A stretch of DNA of 16,938 nt, from assembly GCA_027037155.1 (NCBI GenBank), contig JALWBK010000002.1, positions 1-16,938 on the forward strand, written 5' to 3'. A program made the translations under genes and the position numbers. The stretch is from a bacterium. GTDB taxonomy: Bacteria > Thermosulfidibacterota > Thermosulfidibacteria > Thermosulfidibacterales > Thermosulfidibacteraceae. Below the pieces are notes generated by a model. That model saw nothing but the letters and a program-made list of their open reading frames with translations, had not been told where the DNA came from and ran no database searches. Shown here in pieces: positions 1 through 8,786 of the stretch. Each line of letters starts with the position of its first letter. Position 1 is the stretch's first letter.

Positions 1-165
1 CTTCTTGCGAGCCTTCAGGAGCTTCTTACGACGCCTCTGAGTAGGCTTCTCGTAGTACATAGCCTTCTTAATCTCCTTGATGAGCCCCTCTTTCTCAATC
101 TTCTTCCTCAGCTTCTTCAGGGCGCTATCTATGTCGCCGTCTACCACCACAGCAGCGTTCACCAC
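1..165 (-). CDS. rpsU: 30S ribosomal protein S21, 5' part (runs off left edge)
   Basis: Small-subunit ribosomal protein S21, which helps base-pairing between mRNA and the 16S 3' end. The visible 55 codons give a short acidic-to-basic protein: a VVVDGDID-type strand, then ALKKLRKKIEKEG, IKKAMYYEKPTQ and a basic RRRKKLLKARKK tail, the typical S21 order and composition. The gene continues past position 1, and little should be missing because S21 proteins are about 60-70 residues. Start choice is uncertain. GTG codons at 174, 165 and 162 are in frame, with an in-frame TAG just upstream of 174. An AGGTGG at 176-171 sits 5 bases before the GTG at 165 and 8 before the one at 162, so either of these is likelier than 174. 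It lies 71 bases downstream of hflX on the same strand. Confidence 0.9.
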   Translation of the reverse strand, partial: MVNAAVVVDGDIDSALKKLRKKIEKEGLIKEIKKAMYYEKPTQRRRKKLLKARKK

Positions 166-190
166 TCTACCCACCTACAACATCCCCCCT

Positions 191-240
191 TTCCTTATAA
201 ATTCCACCGCCCAAGTTATTCATTTACCACCTATTGTCAA
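191..240 (-). promoter_or_regulatory. Possible promoter for rpsU
   Basis: A perfect TTGACA hexamer reads on the minus strand at 240-235, overlapping the hflX stop codon. Sixteen bases later comes a poor -10 match (TAACTT, 218-213). A better AT-rich element, TTTATAA (201-195), is too far away for that -35. The region otherwise holds nothing recognisable and no terminator hairpin. rpsU may therefore be read partly from hflX and partly from its own promoter. Confidence 0.22.
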
Positions 241-1898
241 CCCTTAAGGCTAAAATTTATTCTTTCGGCTACAGCCCTTAACAACTTCTCAATGCCATAC
301 CCTGTTACAGCAGATATGAGAAGCTTGCCTTCCCTTTCCAAAAGCTCCCTCTCGTACTCGTTTAACAGGTCTGCCTTGTTGTAAACCACTATCTTAGGCT
401 TCAGATGCAAATCAAGCTCCTCTAAAATCCCCTCCACCGCCTCCATCTCCTCTTCCACATAGGGACTGGTAACATCTACTACCTGCACAATGACATGGGC
501 ATCTTCTAACTCTTCCAAGGTAGCTCTAAATGCCACCTTCAGATCCTCTGGCATGCTTCGGATAAAACCAACGGTATCGGTAAGGATGCATTCACCAACC
601 TCTGGAACCCATAAAACCCTGTTGGTAGGATCAAGGGTGGCAAAGAGCCTATCCTCTGCCAAAGCATCGGCACCTGTAAGCCTGTTGAGAAGGGTGGTTT
701 TACCAGCGTTGGTATAGCCCACAAGGGAGATCACCGGCACAGCGCTTTTTTGCCTCCTCTTACGCCTTTCCCTTCTCTGCTTCCTAAGCTCCTCAAGCTG
801 CCTCTCCAAAAGGGAAATTCTCTTCTTTATTCTCCTTCTGTCTATCTCCAATTTTGTCTCACCAGGTCCCCTGCCTCCTATGCCACCAGCCAACCTTGAC
901 ATTGCCGTACCCTTGCCTAAGATCCGCGGATACATGTAACGCAACTGTGCCAACTCCACCTGAATCTTTCCCTCCTTAGAGAGGGCTCTCCTCGCAAAGA
1001 TATCAAGAATGAGCTGGGTTCTATCAATCACCTTCAGGTCCGTCAGCTCTCCTATGGCATTGACCTGAACAGGGGTCAGCTCTCTGTCGAAGATAAGCAT
1101 TGTAGCGCCCAGATATAGAGCCTTTATAATAAGTTCCTGTAGCTTACCTCTTCCCATAAGATACTTAGGGTTATACCTCGCAACCCTTTGAATAACCGTG
1201 TCCAAAACCTCAACACCAGAGGACTCTGCCAGCCTCACCAACTCCTGCATAGAATACTCAGCCTCCATCTTTCCCCTGGTGGTGACAGAAATCAGTATAG
1301 CTCTCTCTTCGGAAGTGGTAGCCTTAAGAGCCATCTCCCGAGCCATCTGGTTCTCAAGCTCGGAAACAAAAGAGCCAAAAGAGAGATTCACCTCTGAAGG
1401 ATGCCTCCACACCTGTATCTCCCATCTCTTCCCCTCGGGGTTGGGCGGAAGAAGATAGGCAGCGTAAACCGAACCAGGCATTCCCGACTCCTCCACGCTC
1501 AAAACCACCATGGCGTCAAGACGCAGCATGGCAAGATCCGTCAAGTCCTCCTCATCCAAGGGCTTATCCCCAAAGTGGGTGTGCACGCACCTCACCCCTT
1601 TGAGCCTACCGGGATAGTACCTGAAGTAAGATATGTCGGGTATAACGATCCTCTGACGGTTCCCTACTATCACATGGGTGATGTTGCCCTTGCGGTCTAT
1701 CAAGAGACCTATCTGACGCCCTACCTGGTGGGACAACTGGCAGAGAACCTTAGCTAACTCCGGAGTTATGAGCAAATCCCTAACTCTTCTTCTGTAGAGC
1801 CTCTCAAGAGCCTTTACCTCACTCCTCTGTAGGCCCTTTAACTCACCGTAAAGCTTGGCTATCCTGCACCTCCCATAATGAGGTATTTCTACTTTCAT
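237..1898 (-). CDS. hflX: GTPase HflX, long form
   Basis: Ribosome-associated GTPase of the HflX family, known to split stalled or stressed 70S/100S ribosomes. The protein has 553 residues, against about 410-440 for ordinary HflX, because of an N-terminal domain of roughly 185 residues. HflX hallmarks follow: the N-terminal HflX domain (about 200-350) ending in GGIGGRGPGETKLEIDRRRI (338-357), a charged coiled coil (about 360-385), then the G domain with G1 GYTNAGKT (394-401), G3 DTVGF (441-445), G4 NKAD (507-510) and G5 SAVTG (529-533). The extra N-terminal domain carries a CVHTHFGDKPLDEEDL segment (104-119) discussed in the findings. The ATG at 1898 has only a weak AAAAG ribosome site; no better in-frame start is visible before the conserved LYGELKGL segment. 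It is divergent from the glycosyltransferase gene, 36 bases apart. Confidence 0.95.
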   Translation of the reverse strand: MKVEIPHYGRCRIAKLYGELKGLQRSEVKALERLYRRRVRDLLITPELAKVLCQLSHQVGRQIGLLIDRKGNITHVIVGNRQRIVIPDISYFRYYPGRLKGVRCVHTHFGDKPLDEEDLTDLAMLRLDAMVVLSVEESGMPGSVYAAYLLPPNPEGKRWEIQVWRHPSEVNLSFGSFVSELENQMAREMALKATTSEERAILISVTTRGKMEAEYSMQELVRLAESSGVEVLDTVIQRVARYNPKYLMGRGKLQELIIKALYLGATMLIFDRELTPVQVNAIGELTDLKVIDRTQLILDIFARRALSKEGKIQVELAQLRYMYPRILGKGTAMSRLAGGIGGRGPGETKLEIDRRRIKKRISLLERQLEELRKQRRERRKRRQKSAVPVISLVGYTNAGKTTLLNRLTGADALAEDRLFATLDPTNRVLWVPEVGECILTDTVGFIRSMPEDLKVAFRATLEELEDAHVIVQVVDVTSPYVEEEMEAVEGILEELDLHLKPKIVVYNKADLLNEYERELLEREGKLLISAVTGYGIEKLLRAVAERINFSLKG

Positions 1899-1934
1899 CT
1901 TTTACATATATATTACCTTCCCGATAAAGGTAAA
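1899..1934. promoter_or_regulatory. Divergent intergenic region with inverted repeat
   Basis: Thirty-six bases separate the starts of hflX (minus) and the glycosyltransferase gene (plus). They contain an AT-rich run (ACATATATATT, 1904-1914) that could supply -10 elements in both directions, although I see no good -35 at proper spacing for either. A perfect 7-bp inverted repeat, TTACCTT / AAGGTAA with a 7-base spacer, covers 1913-1933 and includes the AAAGG ribosome site of the plus-strand gene. It could be an operator or an RNA hairpin that masks that site. Confidence 0.35.
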
Positions 1935-3017
1935 ATGAAGAAGGTGATTTACTACATAACAGATGTTGGCTGGGGACATCTCACCCGCTCAAAAGCTGTA
2001 ATATCAGAGCTCATCACCCAAGAACCTCAAACAATAGTAGAGGTTTACATAGGAGCAAGGCTTTCCAAGACCATCCACTTCTTCCAAGGTGAAGATGAAA
2101 GGATAAAGCTGCATGTCCTTCCCTTCAATTTAGCACCGGGATGGCCTCCCAACTATCCCTTTCAGAAAAAAGAGCTTTCAGCGCTCGTTGACGAATGGCT
2201 AAGTTGTTGGGAAGAAATGGTAAGATCAATAAAGGAACACATTGACGGCAGGGTCTGTCTCGTTATATCCGATGCAAGTCCGCTTCCCATTGAAGCAGCC
2301 CAACAAATAGAAGTTCCCAGCATCTTCATCTCCAACTTCAACTTCTTTGACGAGTACAGACACCTTTTGCCGGAAAAAGATCTTTCAATTATGGAAGAGG
2401 CCTATTCCAAAGCAGACTGGGTTTTCCTGCTCCCCTTAGAAAGCAAAAACAGCGTATTTAAAATGAAAGAGAGGGTTGCGCTGGTAGCAAGAGAACACAT
2501 CCCCCAGAGGGTTCAAAGCATCAGAAGAGACCTGCGAAGGCGATACAGGCCCGAAATCATAGCAACTGTAAGCATGGGAGGTTTCTACACATTTCAAAAA
2601 AGTCTCATTGAAGCTATGGTAAAGGCCTCAAAAAACTGCCGCATCTTATGGCTCATACCAAAGGGCTGGAACGTTCCCGAAGAACTGCTTGTGCACTTCT
2701 ACGATAGGGAAGAAGACTTTAGGAGCCTTCTTGCAGCCAGCGACTTCTTTTTGGGCAAGTACGGATACGGGACAGCATCGGAAGCGGTGGTCTCCAAAAT
2801 ACCCATGGTGCTCATCTACAGACCAGATGTTCTGGAAGACAGCATGGCAACAGAGGATCTTGTTATGGCACAGGCAGCCATCAGAATACCCTGGGAGAAA
2901 ACCTTTGAAATTCCCCTTGAAGAGATCTTTACCCTTGACTTCTCACAGCTGTCCAATCGCATGCAGAACACCGGTGCCAGACAGATAGTCAATAGGCTGA
3001 AGAGAAGATTTTTGTGA
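1935..3017 (+). CDS. GT-B-fold glycosyltransferase-like protein
   Basis: Predicted glycosyltransferase-like protein of 360 residues; substrate unknown. Two Rossmann-like halves are visible. The N-terminal half begins with a hydrophobic strand and a glycine-rich loop, YITDVGWGHLTRS (7-19), and later has ISDASPLPIEAAQQIEVPSIFISNFNF (111-137 region). This pattern resembles MurG/UGT-type enzymes and the N-terminal part of L-arabinokinase-like proteins (SD...AA...G.PS..I.NF). The C-terminal half has ATVSMGGF (210-217) and GKYGYGTASEAVVSKIPMVL (274-293), the usual sugar-nucleotide-binding helix with a conserved Glu. No signal peptide or membrane segment is seen. I chose the ATG at 1935 over an upstream one at 1878 because the upstream stretch lies inside hflX, while 1935 has AAAGG four bases before it. 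Its stop overlaps the start of the permease gene (TGATG), so the two are translationally coupled. Confidence 0.75.
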   Translation: MKKVIYYITDVGWGHLTRSKAVISELITQEPQTIVEVYIGARLSKTIHFFQGEDERIKLHVLPFNLAPGWPPNYPFQKKELSALVDEWLSCWEEMVRSIKEHIDGRVCLVISDASPLPIEAAQQIEVPSIFISNFNFFDEYRHLLPEKDLSIMEEAYSKADWVFLLPLESKNSVFKMKERVALVAREHIPQRVQSIRRDLRRRYRPEIIATVSMGGFYTFQKSLIEAMVKASKNCRILWLIPKGWNVPEELLVHFYDREEDFRSLLAASDFFLGKYGYGTASEAVVSKIPMVLIYRPDVLEDSMATEDLVMAQAAIRIPWEKTFEIPLEEIFTLDFSQLSNRMQNTGARQIVNRLKRRFL

Positions 3018-3886
3018 TGTGGGCACTTTTTTCCGTAATAGCAGCCCTATCCTGGGCCACGGCTGATTTGCTCTCTAAAATAGCGATGAACAGAAAGGGA
3101 CTCGACGAGTACGTAACCCTTTACGCCCGCTTCGTCCTTTCCCTTCCTATATTATTTCTGGCCCTTGCCAAAAGCTGGCCACATCACATCCATCCCTCTT
3201 TTTGGATCATGTGCATCCTTGTCATTCCAGGAGACATCATCGCTTCCACCTTATACATAAAGGCCCTCAAGATATCCCCTATCTCCATAGTGGTCCCCTT
3301 TATGAGTTTTGCCCCTGTCTTCATGCTACTGACCTCCCCCCTGTTACTGAAAGAGTGGCCCTCAATAACGGGAACTATAGGAGTTCTGTTGGTCACATCA
3401 GGGGCCTACATCCTTCACATAAACAGGATCCAAGAGGGTTTGCTTGAACCCATAAAGGCTATCTACAAGGAGAAGGGACCTATACTTGTTATCCTTGCGG
3501 CCTTCATCTTCAGCATAGACACCGCCTTCGGCAAAAAGGCCGTGGCATATTCAGATCCTATATTCTTCTCTTTCTACTACTGCCTCTTTATGACCCTTGG
3601 CTACACACCGCTGACCTTAAAATCCCAATGGCTGAAAAGGAACCTTTCCCACATCGTCAAAGAGCCCCTTCTATGGGGAATAGGCCTTTGCTTTGCCATA
3701 GGAGTCGTCTGCTTCCTATACGCGATCAGAGAGGCAAATATTGCTTATGTATCAGCCCTTGGGAAGATAAGCATGATTGTGGCCGTAATATACGGCAGAA
3801 TCTTCTTCCATGAGGAAGGTATCAGGAGGAAGATAGCCGGTGTCTTCCTCATGATACTGGGAATATATTTAATCTTTCGCGGTTAA
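3017..3886 (+). CDS. EamA/DMT-superfamily permease
   Basis: Integral inner-membrane transporter of the drug/metabolite transporter superfamily, 289 residues, with hydrophobicity suggesting about ten membrane helices in two homologous EamA halves (about 2-135 and 150-289). Family-like features are the N-terminal LSWATADLLSKIAM segment, the YIKALKISPISIVVPFMSFAPVF stretch near the end of repeat 1, and the parallel YAIREANIAYVSALGKI stretch in repeat 2 followed by a final helix, IAGVFLMILGIYLIF. The transported substrate cannot be read from sequence. The ATG at 3017 shares its A with the TGA of the glycosyltransferase gene; a GTG one codon earlier is also possible. The tight coupling suggests that the permease moves a product or substrate of the glycosyltransferase, but this is inference. 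Confidence 0.82.
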   Translation: MWALFSVIAALSWATADLLSKIAMNRKGLDEYVTLYARFVLSLPILFLALAKSWPHHIHPSFWIMCILVIPGDIIASTLYIKALKISPISIVVPFMSFAPVFMLLTSPLLLKEWPSITGTIGVLLVTSGAYILHINRIQEGLLEPIKAIYKEKGPILVILAAFIFSIDTAFGKKAVAYSDPIFFSFYYCLFMTLGYTPLTLKSQWLKRNLSHIVKEPLLWGIGLCFAIGVVCFLYAIREANIAYVSALGKISMIVAVIYGRIFFHEEGIRRKIAGVFLMILGIYLIFRG

Positions 3887-3908
3887 ACATCCTCTGTGCA
3901 ACATTCAT

Positions 3909-3937
3909 TTGACTTTGATGATGATTGTATTTAGCAT
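3909..3937 (+). promoter_or_regulatory. Predicted sigma-70-type promoter for the amidotransferase-glnB pair
   Basis: TTGACT (3909-3914) is followed after exactly 17 bases by TAGCAT (3932-3937). The matches to TTGACA/TATAAT are five of six and four of six. It lies in the only gap of this plus-strand block (3887-3954) and ends 17 bases before the ATG at 3955, giving a very short leader that still includes the GGAGG. I see no GG-N10-GC sigma-54 element in this gap. Confidence 0.42.
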
Positions 3938-3954
3938 TTTCTTATGGAGGAAAG

Positions 3955-5543
<1,589 letters not shown>

Positions 5544-5544
<1 letters not shown>

Positions 5545-6110
5545 TAATATCCCTTTAACACATTCATCACAGCGCCCACCAGCACAGGGATGCTGAAGTT
5601 ATCGTCAATCCTGGGGATGGTCTCCACAAAAGCACCTACAACTGAAGCCACAAGGGCATACGCCGGTGGAAGCATAAAGAGCATACCCAAAAAGCTGGCA
5701 ACCACAAAAGCAACGCTTCCCTCTACGCTCAATCTCCTGTTCCACAAAATGCGACGGCGTCCAAACGCCTTGCCCACAAGCGTGGAAGCCACATCGCCAA
5801 AGGCAAGGCAAGCTATGGACGCCTTTACAGCTATTGGTTTGTATAACAGTATCACCAGCGAAACGCCCAACCCGTAAAGGATAGCACCTTTTCCTGGGAA
5901 ATCTCTATTCTCTTCTCTCTCAAGATGCTTCAAAAGGGGCTCAGCCCACTCAAGGCGAGAAACCCGGGTGTGGTAAAAGGAAAGAAAGAGTCCCAAAAGA
6001 GAGAGCAAGAAGAGCACCCACCCAAGTGCCTTCCCAAAAACTCCGTAGAGAAGCAGAATAAAAATACCGTTACACAGATGGAAGAGCTGCCTATAAACCT
6101 CTACCCTCAA
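5544..6110 (-). CDS. Diacylglycerol/polyprenol kinase family protein (CTP-dependent, SEC59/DGK1-like)
   Basis: Membrane enzyme of the dolichol kinase/Dgk1/phytol kinase family, expected to phosphorylate a lipid alcohol using CTP; 188 residues. Motifs in order are the N-terminal E..RQLFHL (4-12), the catalytic-type FPGKGAILYG (71-80), FGDVAST..GKAFGRRR (104-120), SVEGS (128-132) and FVETIPRIDDNFSIP (161-175). About five to six hydrophobic helices are apparent. The start is TTG at 6110, one base after the gspF stop. No ATG lies near the required N-terminal motif, and a GAGG lies upstream. Bacterial members are poorly characterised: the substrate may be undecaprenol, diacylglycerol or another prenol. 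It is coupled to dedA downstream, which fits lipid-carrier recycling, though this is inferred only from context. Confidence 0.82.
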
Positions 6111-6111
6111 C

Positions 6112-7323
6112 CTACCTCACCAGCTGATTGATGTTGAAAATGGGTATCATTATAGCCATGACTATAAAGCCTACTATAGAACCTAACACCAGCACCGCCG
6201 CTGGTTCCACCAAGGAAACGAAGGTATCTATGTAATACCCAAGCCTCTTCTCATAGTACTGCGCCAGTCTTTTAAGGAACCTTCCCAACTCGCCACTTCT
6301 CTGACCAACGGCAATGCTGGCTATAAATATCGGTTCAAAAAGGCCACTCTCCTCAAACCCCTTATCCAGTGCTCCCCCCGTCTCTATCCAGTCCACCACC
6401 CTCATCACCTCATCGGCAAAGACCACGTTGTTGATAACCGACAGGCTGTTCTTTATGGCATCCACAAGAGGAATTCCCGACTCTATCTGAAAGGACAGTG
6501 CAGATACAAAACGAAAGATAAGGATCTTCCTGTATAACTTCACCTTAAGCAGCACATCATCTTGAAACCTCCTCACGGATTCCACCTTGACAAGCAACAA
6601 CCTGTACAGGAACAGGAACACCACTGCTGCGATCAGCATGAGAGGTAAATAGGAGCGGACCACCTCACTAACATAGATGAGCAACTTTGTGACGGTGGGA
6701 AGATCCCTATGAAAGGAGGCAAAAATCCTCTGAATCCTGGGTATCACATAGGCCAGCAAAAAGGTAACCACAAAGATGCCTGCAACCAACACAAAGGCAG
6801 GATAGGCAAGGGCAGCAGCAACCTTTTGATTGAAGGTGCCCTTTTTCTCTTCCCTTTCCGCAATCTTGAAAAGAATTTCCCCCAACCTTCCTGTCTTCTC
6901 CGCTATCTCCACCATACCCACATACTCAACTCCTACCATGTCCTGAAAATCCTTAAGGGCCTCTGAAAACCTCTTCCCCTCTAACACCCTATCTCTCACC
7001 ACGCTCAAACATCTCTTGAGGGCCCTGTTCTCCATCTGTTCAGCCACAATTCCAAGGGCTTGGGTAAGGGAAACCCCACTGCTGACAAGGGTAGCCAACT
7101 GGAAGAACATGTCTGCCCTGTCGGTATCCCTAACCCTCCTCCAAAACAGAGAAAGGATCCTACGCCCTTTCTTCTCCTGTTTTTGAGTAAGAGCTACAAC
7201 CTCTTCTGGAAAAAAACCCTCTCTCTTGAGCCGGGCAATGGCCGCCTCTCTACTGGTAGCCTCCACAAGCCCCTTTCTTCTCCTACCCTTAGCGTCGTAG
7301 GCTATATACTGGTACGTGCCCAT
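6112..7323 (-). CDS. gspF: Type II secretion inner-membrane platform protein GspF
   Basis: Polytopic inner-membrane platform of the T2SS, 403 residues, the usual family length. The N-terminus YQYIAYDAKGRRRKGLVEA (4-22) is the GspF/PilC signature. Two T2SSF domains follow (about 70-195 and 270-395), each with a four-helix cytoplasmic part. They share E..G.L....L...A..(Y)E-type repeats: EIAEKTGRLGEILFKIAEREE (139-159) and VGQRSGELGRFLKRLAQYYE (339-358). Membrane helices lie at about 170-195, 225-245 and 372-397. It starts with ATG at 7323, overlapping the gspE stop by one base. It could equally serve a type IV pilus-like machine, but the gspC/D/E partners upstream argue for type II secretion. 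Confidence 0.93.
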   Translation of the reverse strand: MGTYQYIAYDAKGRRRKGLVEATSREAAIARLKREGFFPEEVVALTQKQEKKGRRILSLFWRRVRDTDRADMFFQLATLVSSGVSLTQALGIVAEQMENRALKRCLSVVRDRVLEGKRFSEALKDFQDMVGVEYVGMVEIAEKTGRLGEILFKIAEREEKKGTFNQKVAAALAYPAFVLVAGIFVVTFLLAYVIPRIQRIFASFHRDLPTVTKLLIYVSEVVRSYLPLMLIAAVVFLFLYRLLLVKVESVRRFQDDVLLKVKLYRKILIFRFVSALSFQIESGIPLVDAIKNSLSVINNVVFADEVMRVVDWIETGGALDKGFEESGLFEPIFIASIAVGQRSGELGRFLKRLAQYYEKRLGYYIDTFVSLVEPAAVLVLGSIVGFIVMAIMIPIFNINQLVR

Positions 7324-8786
7324 TAAAGCCTCGTCGCCAAAAGAACCTCTTCCGGAGTAGTTATGCCAAGGCGAACCTTTTTCATTCCATCTTCAAAGAG
7401 TGGGCACATCCCACCTTCAATGGCTGCGGCCCTGATGGTATCAGAGTCGGCCTTTTTTATGATAAGCCTCTTGATCCTCTCATCCACGGGAAGCAGCTCA
7501 AATATCCCCACTCTTCCCCAGAACCCTGTGCCCTTACAAAAATCACATCCCTGGCCCTTCGTATAGCTATCCAGTTCAACACCATAGCCAAGGAGAACTT
7601 CCCTTAGCTCCTCGGAAACGGGTACAGCGCGGCTACACTGAGGACAGTTCTTCCGCACCAATCTCTGTCCCACAACCAGAACCAAGGAAGAGGCGAGCAG
7701 AAAAGGCTCTATGCCCATGTCTATAAGCCTTGTGATGGTTGTTGCAGCATCGTTGGTGTGCAGGGTAGATAGCACCAAATGCCCCGTTAAAGACGCCGAT
7801 ATGGCCATACGGGCCGTCTCCACATCCCTTATCTCACCCACCAATATCACATCAGGGTCCTGCCTTAGGAAGTACCTCAACGCCGAAGAGAAAGTCAGCC
7901 CCACCGCAGGGTTCACCTGCACCTGGGTAATCCCATCAAGCCTGTACTCCACAGGATCCTCTATAGTAAGCACGTTCTTGTCCCTGGTGGCTATCTTCTT
8001 CAAGACCGCGTACAGCGTTGTCGTCTTTCCGCTTCCAGTGGGGCCTGTCACCAAGATTATACCGTTGGGATAGCGAGACTTCTCCAGCAAAAGCTTCATA
8101 CCTTTATCGTCAAGTCCCAGATCCGAAAGCTCCCTCGCCTCCTGAGAACCGTAGAGGATTCTCAAAACCGCCTTTTCACCGGATATGCTTGGCATGGTGG
8201 AAACTCTCATATCGTAAGTCTTCGCACCTACATTAACGCGTATCACACCATCCTGGGGTCTTCTGTTGTCAGCCACATCCAGGTTGGCCATAACCTTTAT
8301 TCTGGAAATCACAGGATCCTGAACCTTTTTGGGATAGCTCTTAAAATCCGTCAAAACTCCATCAATCCTGAATCTGACCACAAATCTGTTATCAAGACCC
8401 TCAAAGTGAATATCGGAAGCCTTCCGCTGAATAGCTTTGATTATCACTTGATTTACAAGGTTCACAATGGGAGCATCAGTGTAGGAGCTGCTCAGGATGT
8501 TTTCTTCATCAAAGAGCTCTTCTTGATCTTGAAACTCTCCCTCCTCCGCTTCCCCAAGCTGCTCGTAGAGCCTTTCGCAGGCCTCAAGAACTTCCCTCTT
8601 TTCTCTAAGCTCTACCTCAACATCGTAACCCAGCACAAAACCAAAGTAATGGGCCTTGCACCTTGCATCCTCATGGGAAATCCAAACCTTAAGCGTTCCG
8701 TTGTTTACAGCAATAGGAACAAAATCCGTTCTTTCAGGATAGCTTATATAAAACTCTAAAACCTCCTTTGGAATATCCTGCACCAT
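7323..8786 (-). CDS. gspE: Type II secretion ATPase GspE
   Basis: Cytoplasmic hexameric ATPase powering the T2SS, 487 residues. After an N-terminal T2SSE-N-like domain (about 1-77) and an acidic linker (78-97), the core shows Walker A GPTGSGKTTT (248-257), the Asp box IEDPVE (275-280), Walker B ILVGEIRD (314-321) and the His box TGHLVLSTLHTNDA (334-347). A four-Cys zinc motif (CPQC at 381-384, CDFC at 414-417) marks the GspE/PilB group and excludes PilT. The c-di-GMP-binding RLG..L repeat of MshE-type ATPases is not visible in the N-domain. ATG at 8786 overlaps the gspD stop as TGATG; a GTG one codon earlier is an alternative. The protein is shorter than GspE forms carrying two N-terminal domains. 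Confidence 0.96.
   Translation of the reverse strand: MVQDIPKEVLEFYISYPERTDFVPIAVNNGTLKVWISHEDARCKAHYFGFVLGYDVEVELREKREVLEACERLYEQLGEAEEGEFQDQEELFDEENILSSSYTDAPIVNLVNQVIIKAIQRKASDIHFEGLDNRFVVRFRIDGVLTDFKSYPKKVQDPVISRIKVMANLDVADNRRPQDGVIRVNVGAKTYDMRVSTMPSISGEKAVLRILYGSQEARELSDLGLDDKGMKLLLEKSRYPNGIILVTGPTGSGKTTTLYAVLKKIATRDKNVLTIEDPVEYRLDGITQVQVNPAVGLTFSSALRYFLRQDPDVILVGEIRDVETARMAISASLTGHLVLSTLHTNDAATTITRLIDMGIEPFLLASSLVLVVGQRLVRKNCPQCSRAVPVSEELREVLLGYGVELDSYTKGQGCDFCKGTGFWGRVGIFELLPVDERIKRLIIKKADSDTIRAAAIEGGMCPLFEDGMKKVRLGITTPEEVLLATRL

Noticed and set aside
1878..1934. An upstream ATG extending the glycosyltransferase by 19 residues
   Set aside because: The extension is opposite the hflX start and has no ribosome site; the core strand begins at the ATG at 1935, which has AAAGG at proper distance.
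3925..3954. A TTG start extending the amidotransferase by 10 residues
   Set aside because: It overlaps the predicted -10 region and lacks a ribosome site, while the ATG at 3955 has GGAGG four bases upstream.
6112..8786. Assigning gspE/gspF to a type IV pilus (pilB/pilC)
   Set aside because: The neighbouring PDZ-type gspC and gspD order is that of type II secretion; no pilM-Q or pilT gene is present.
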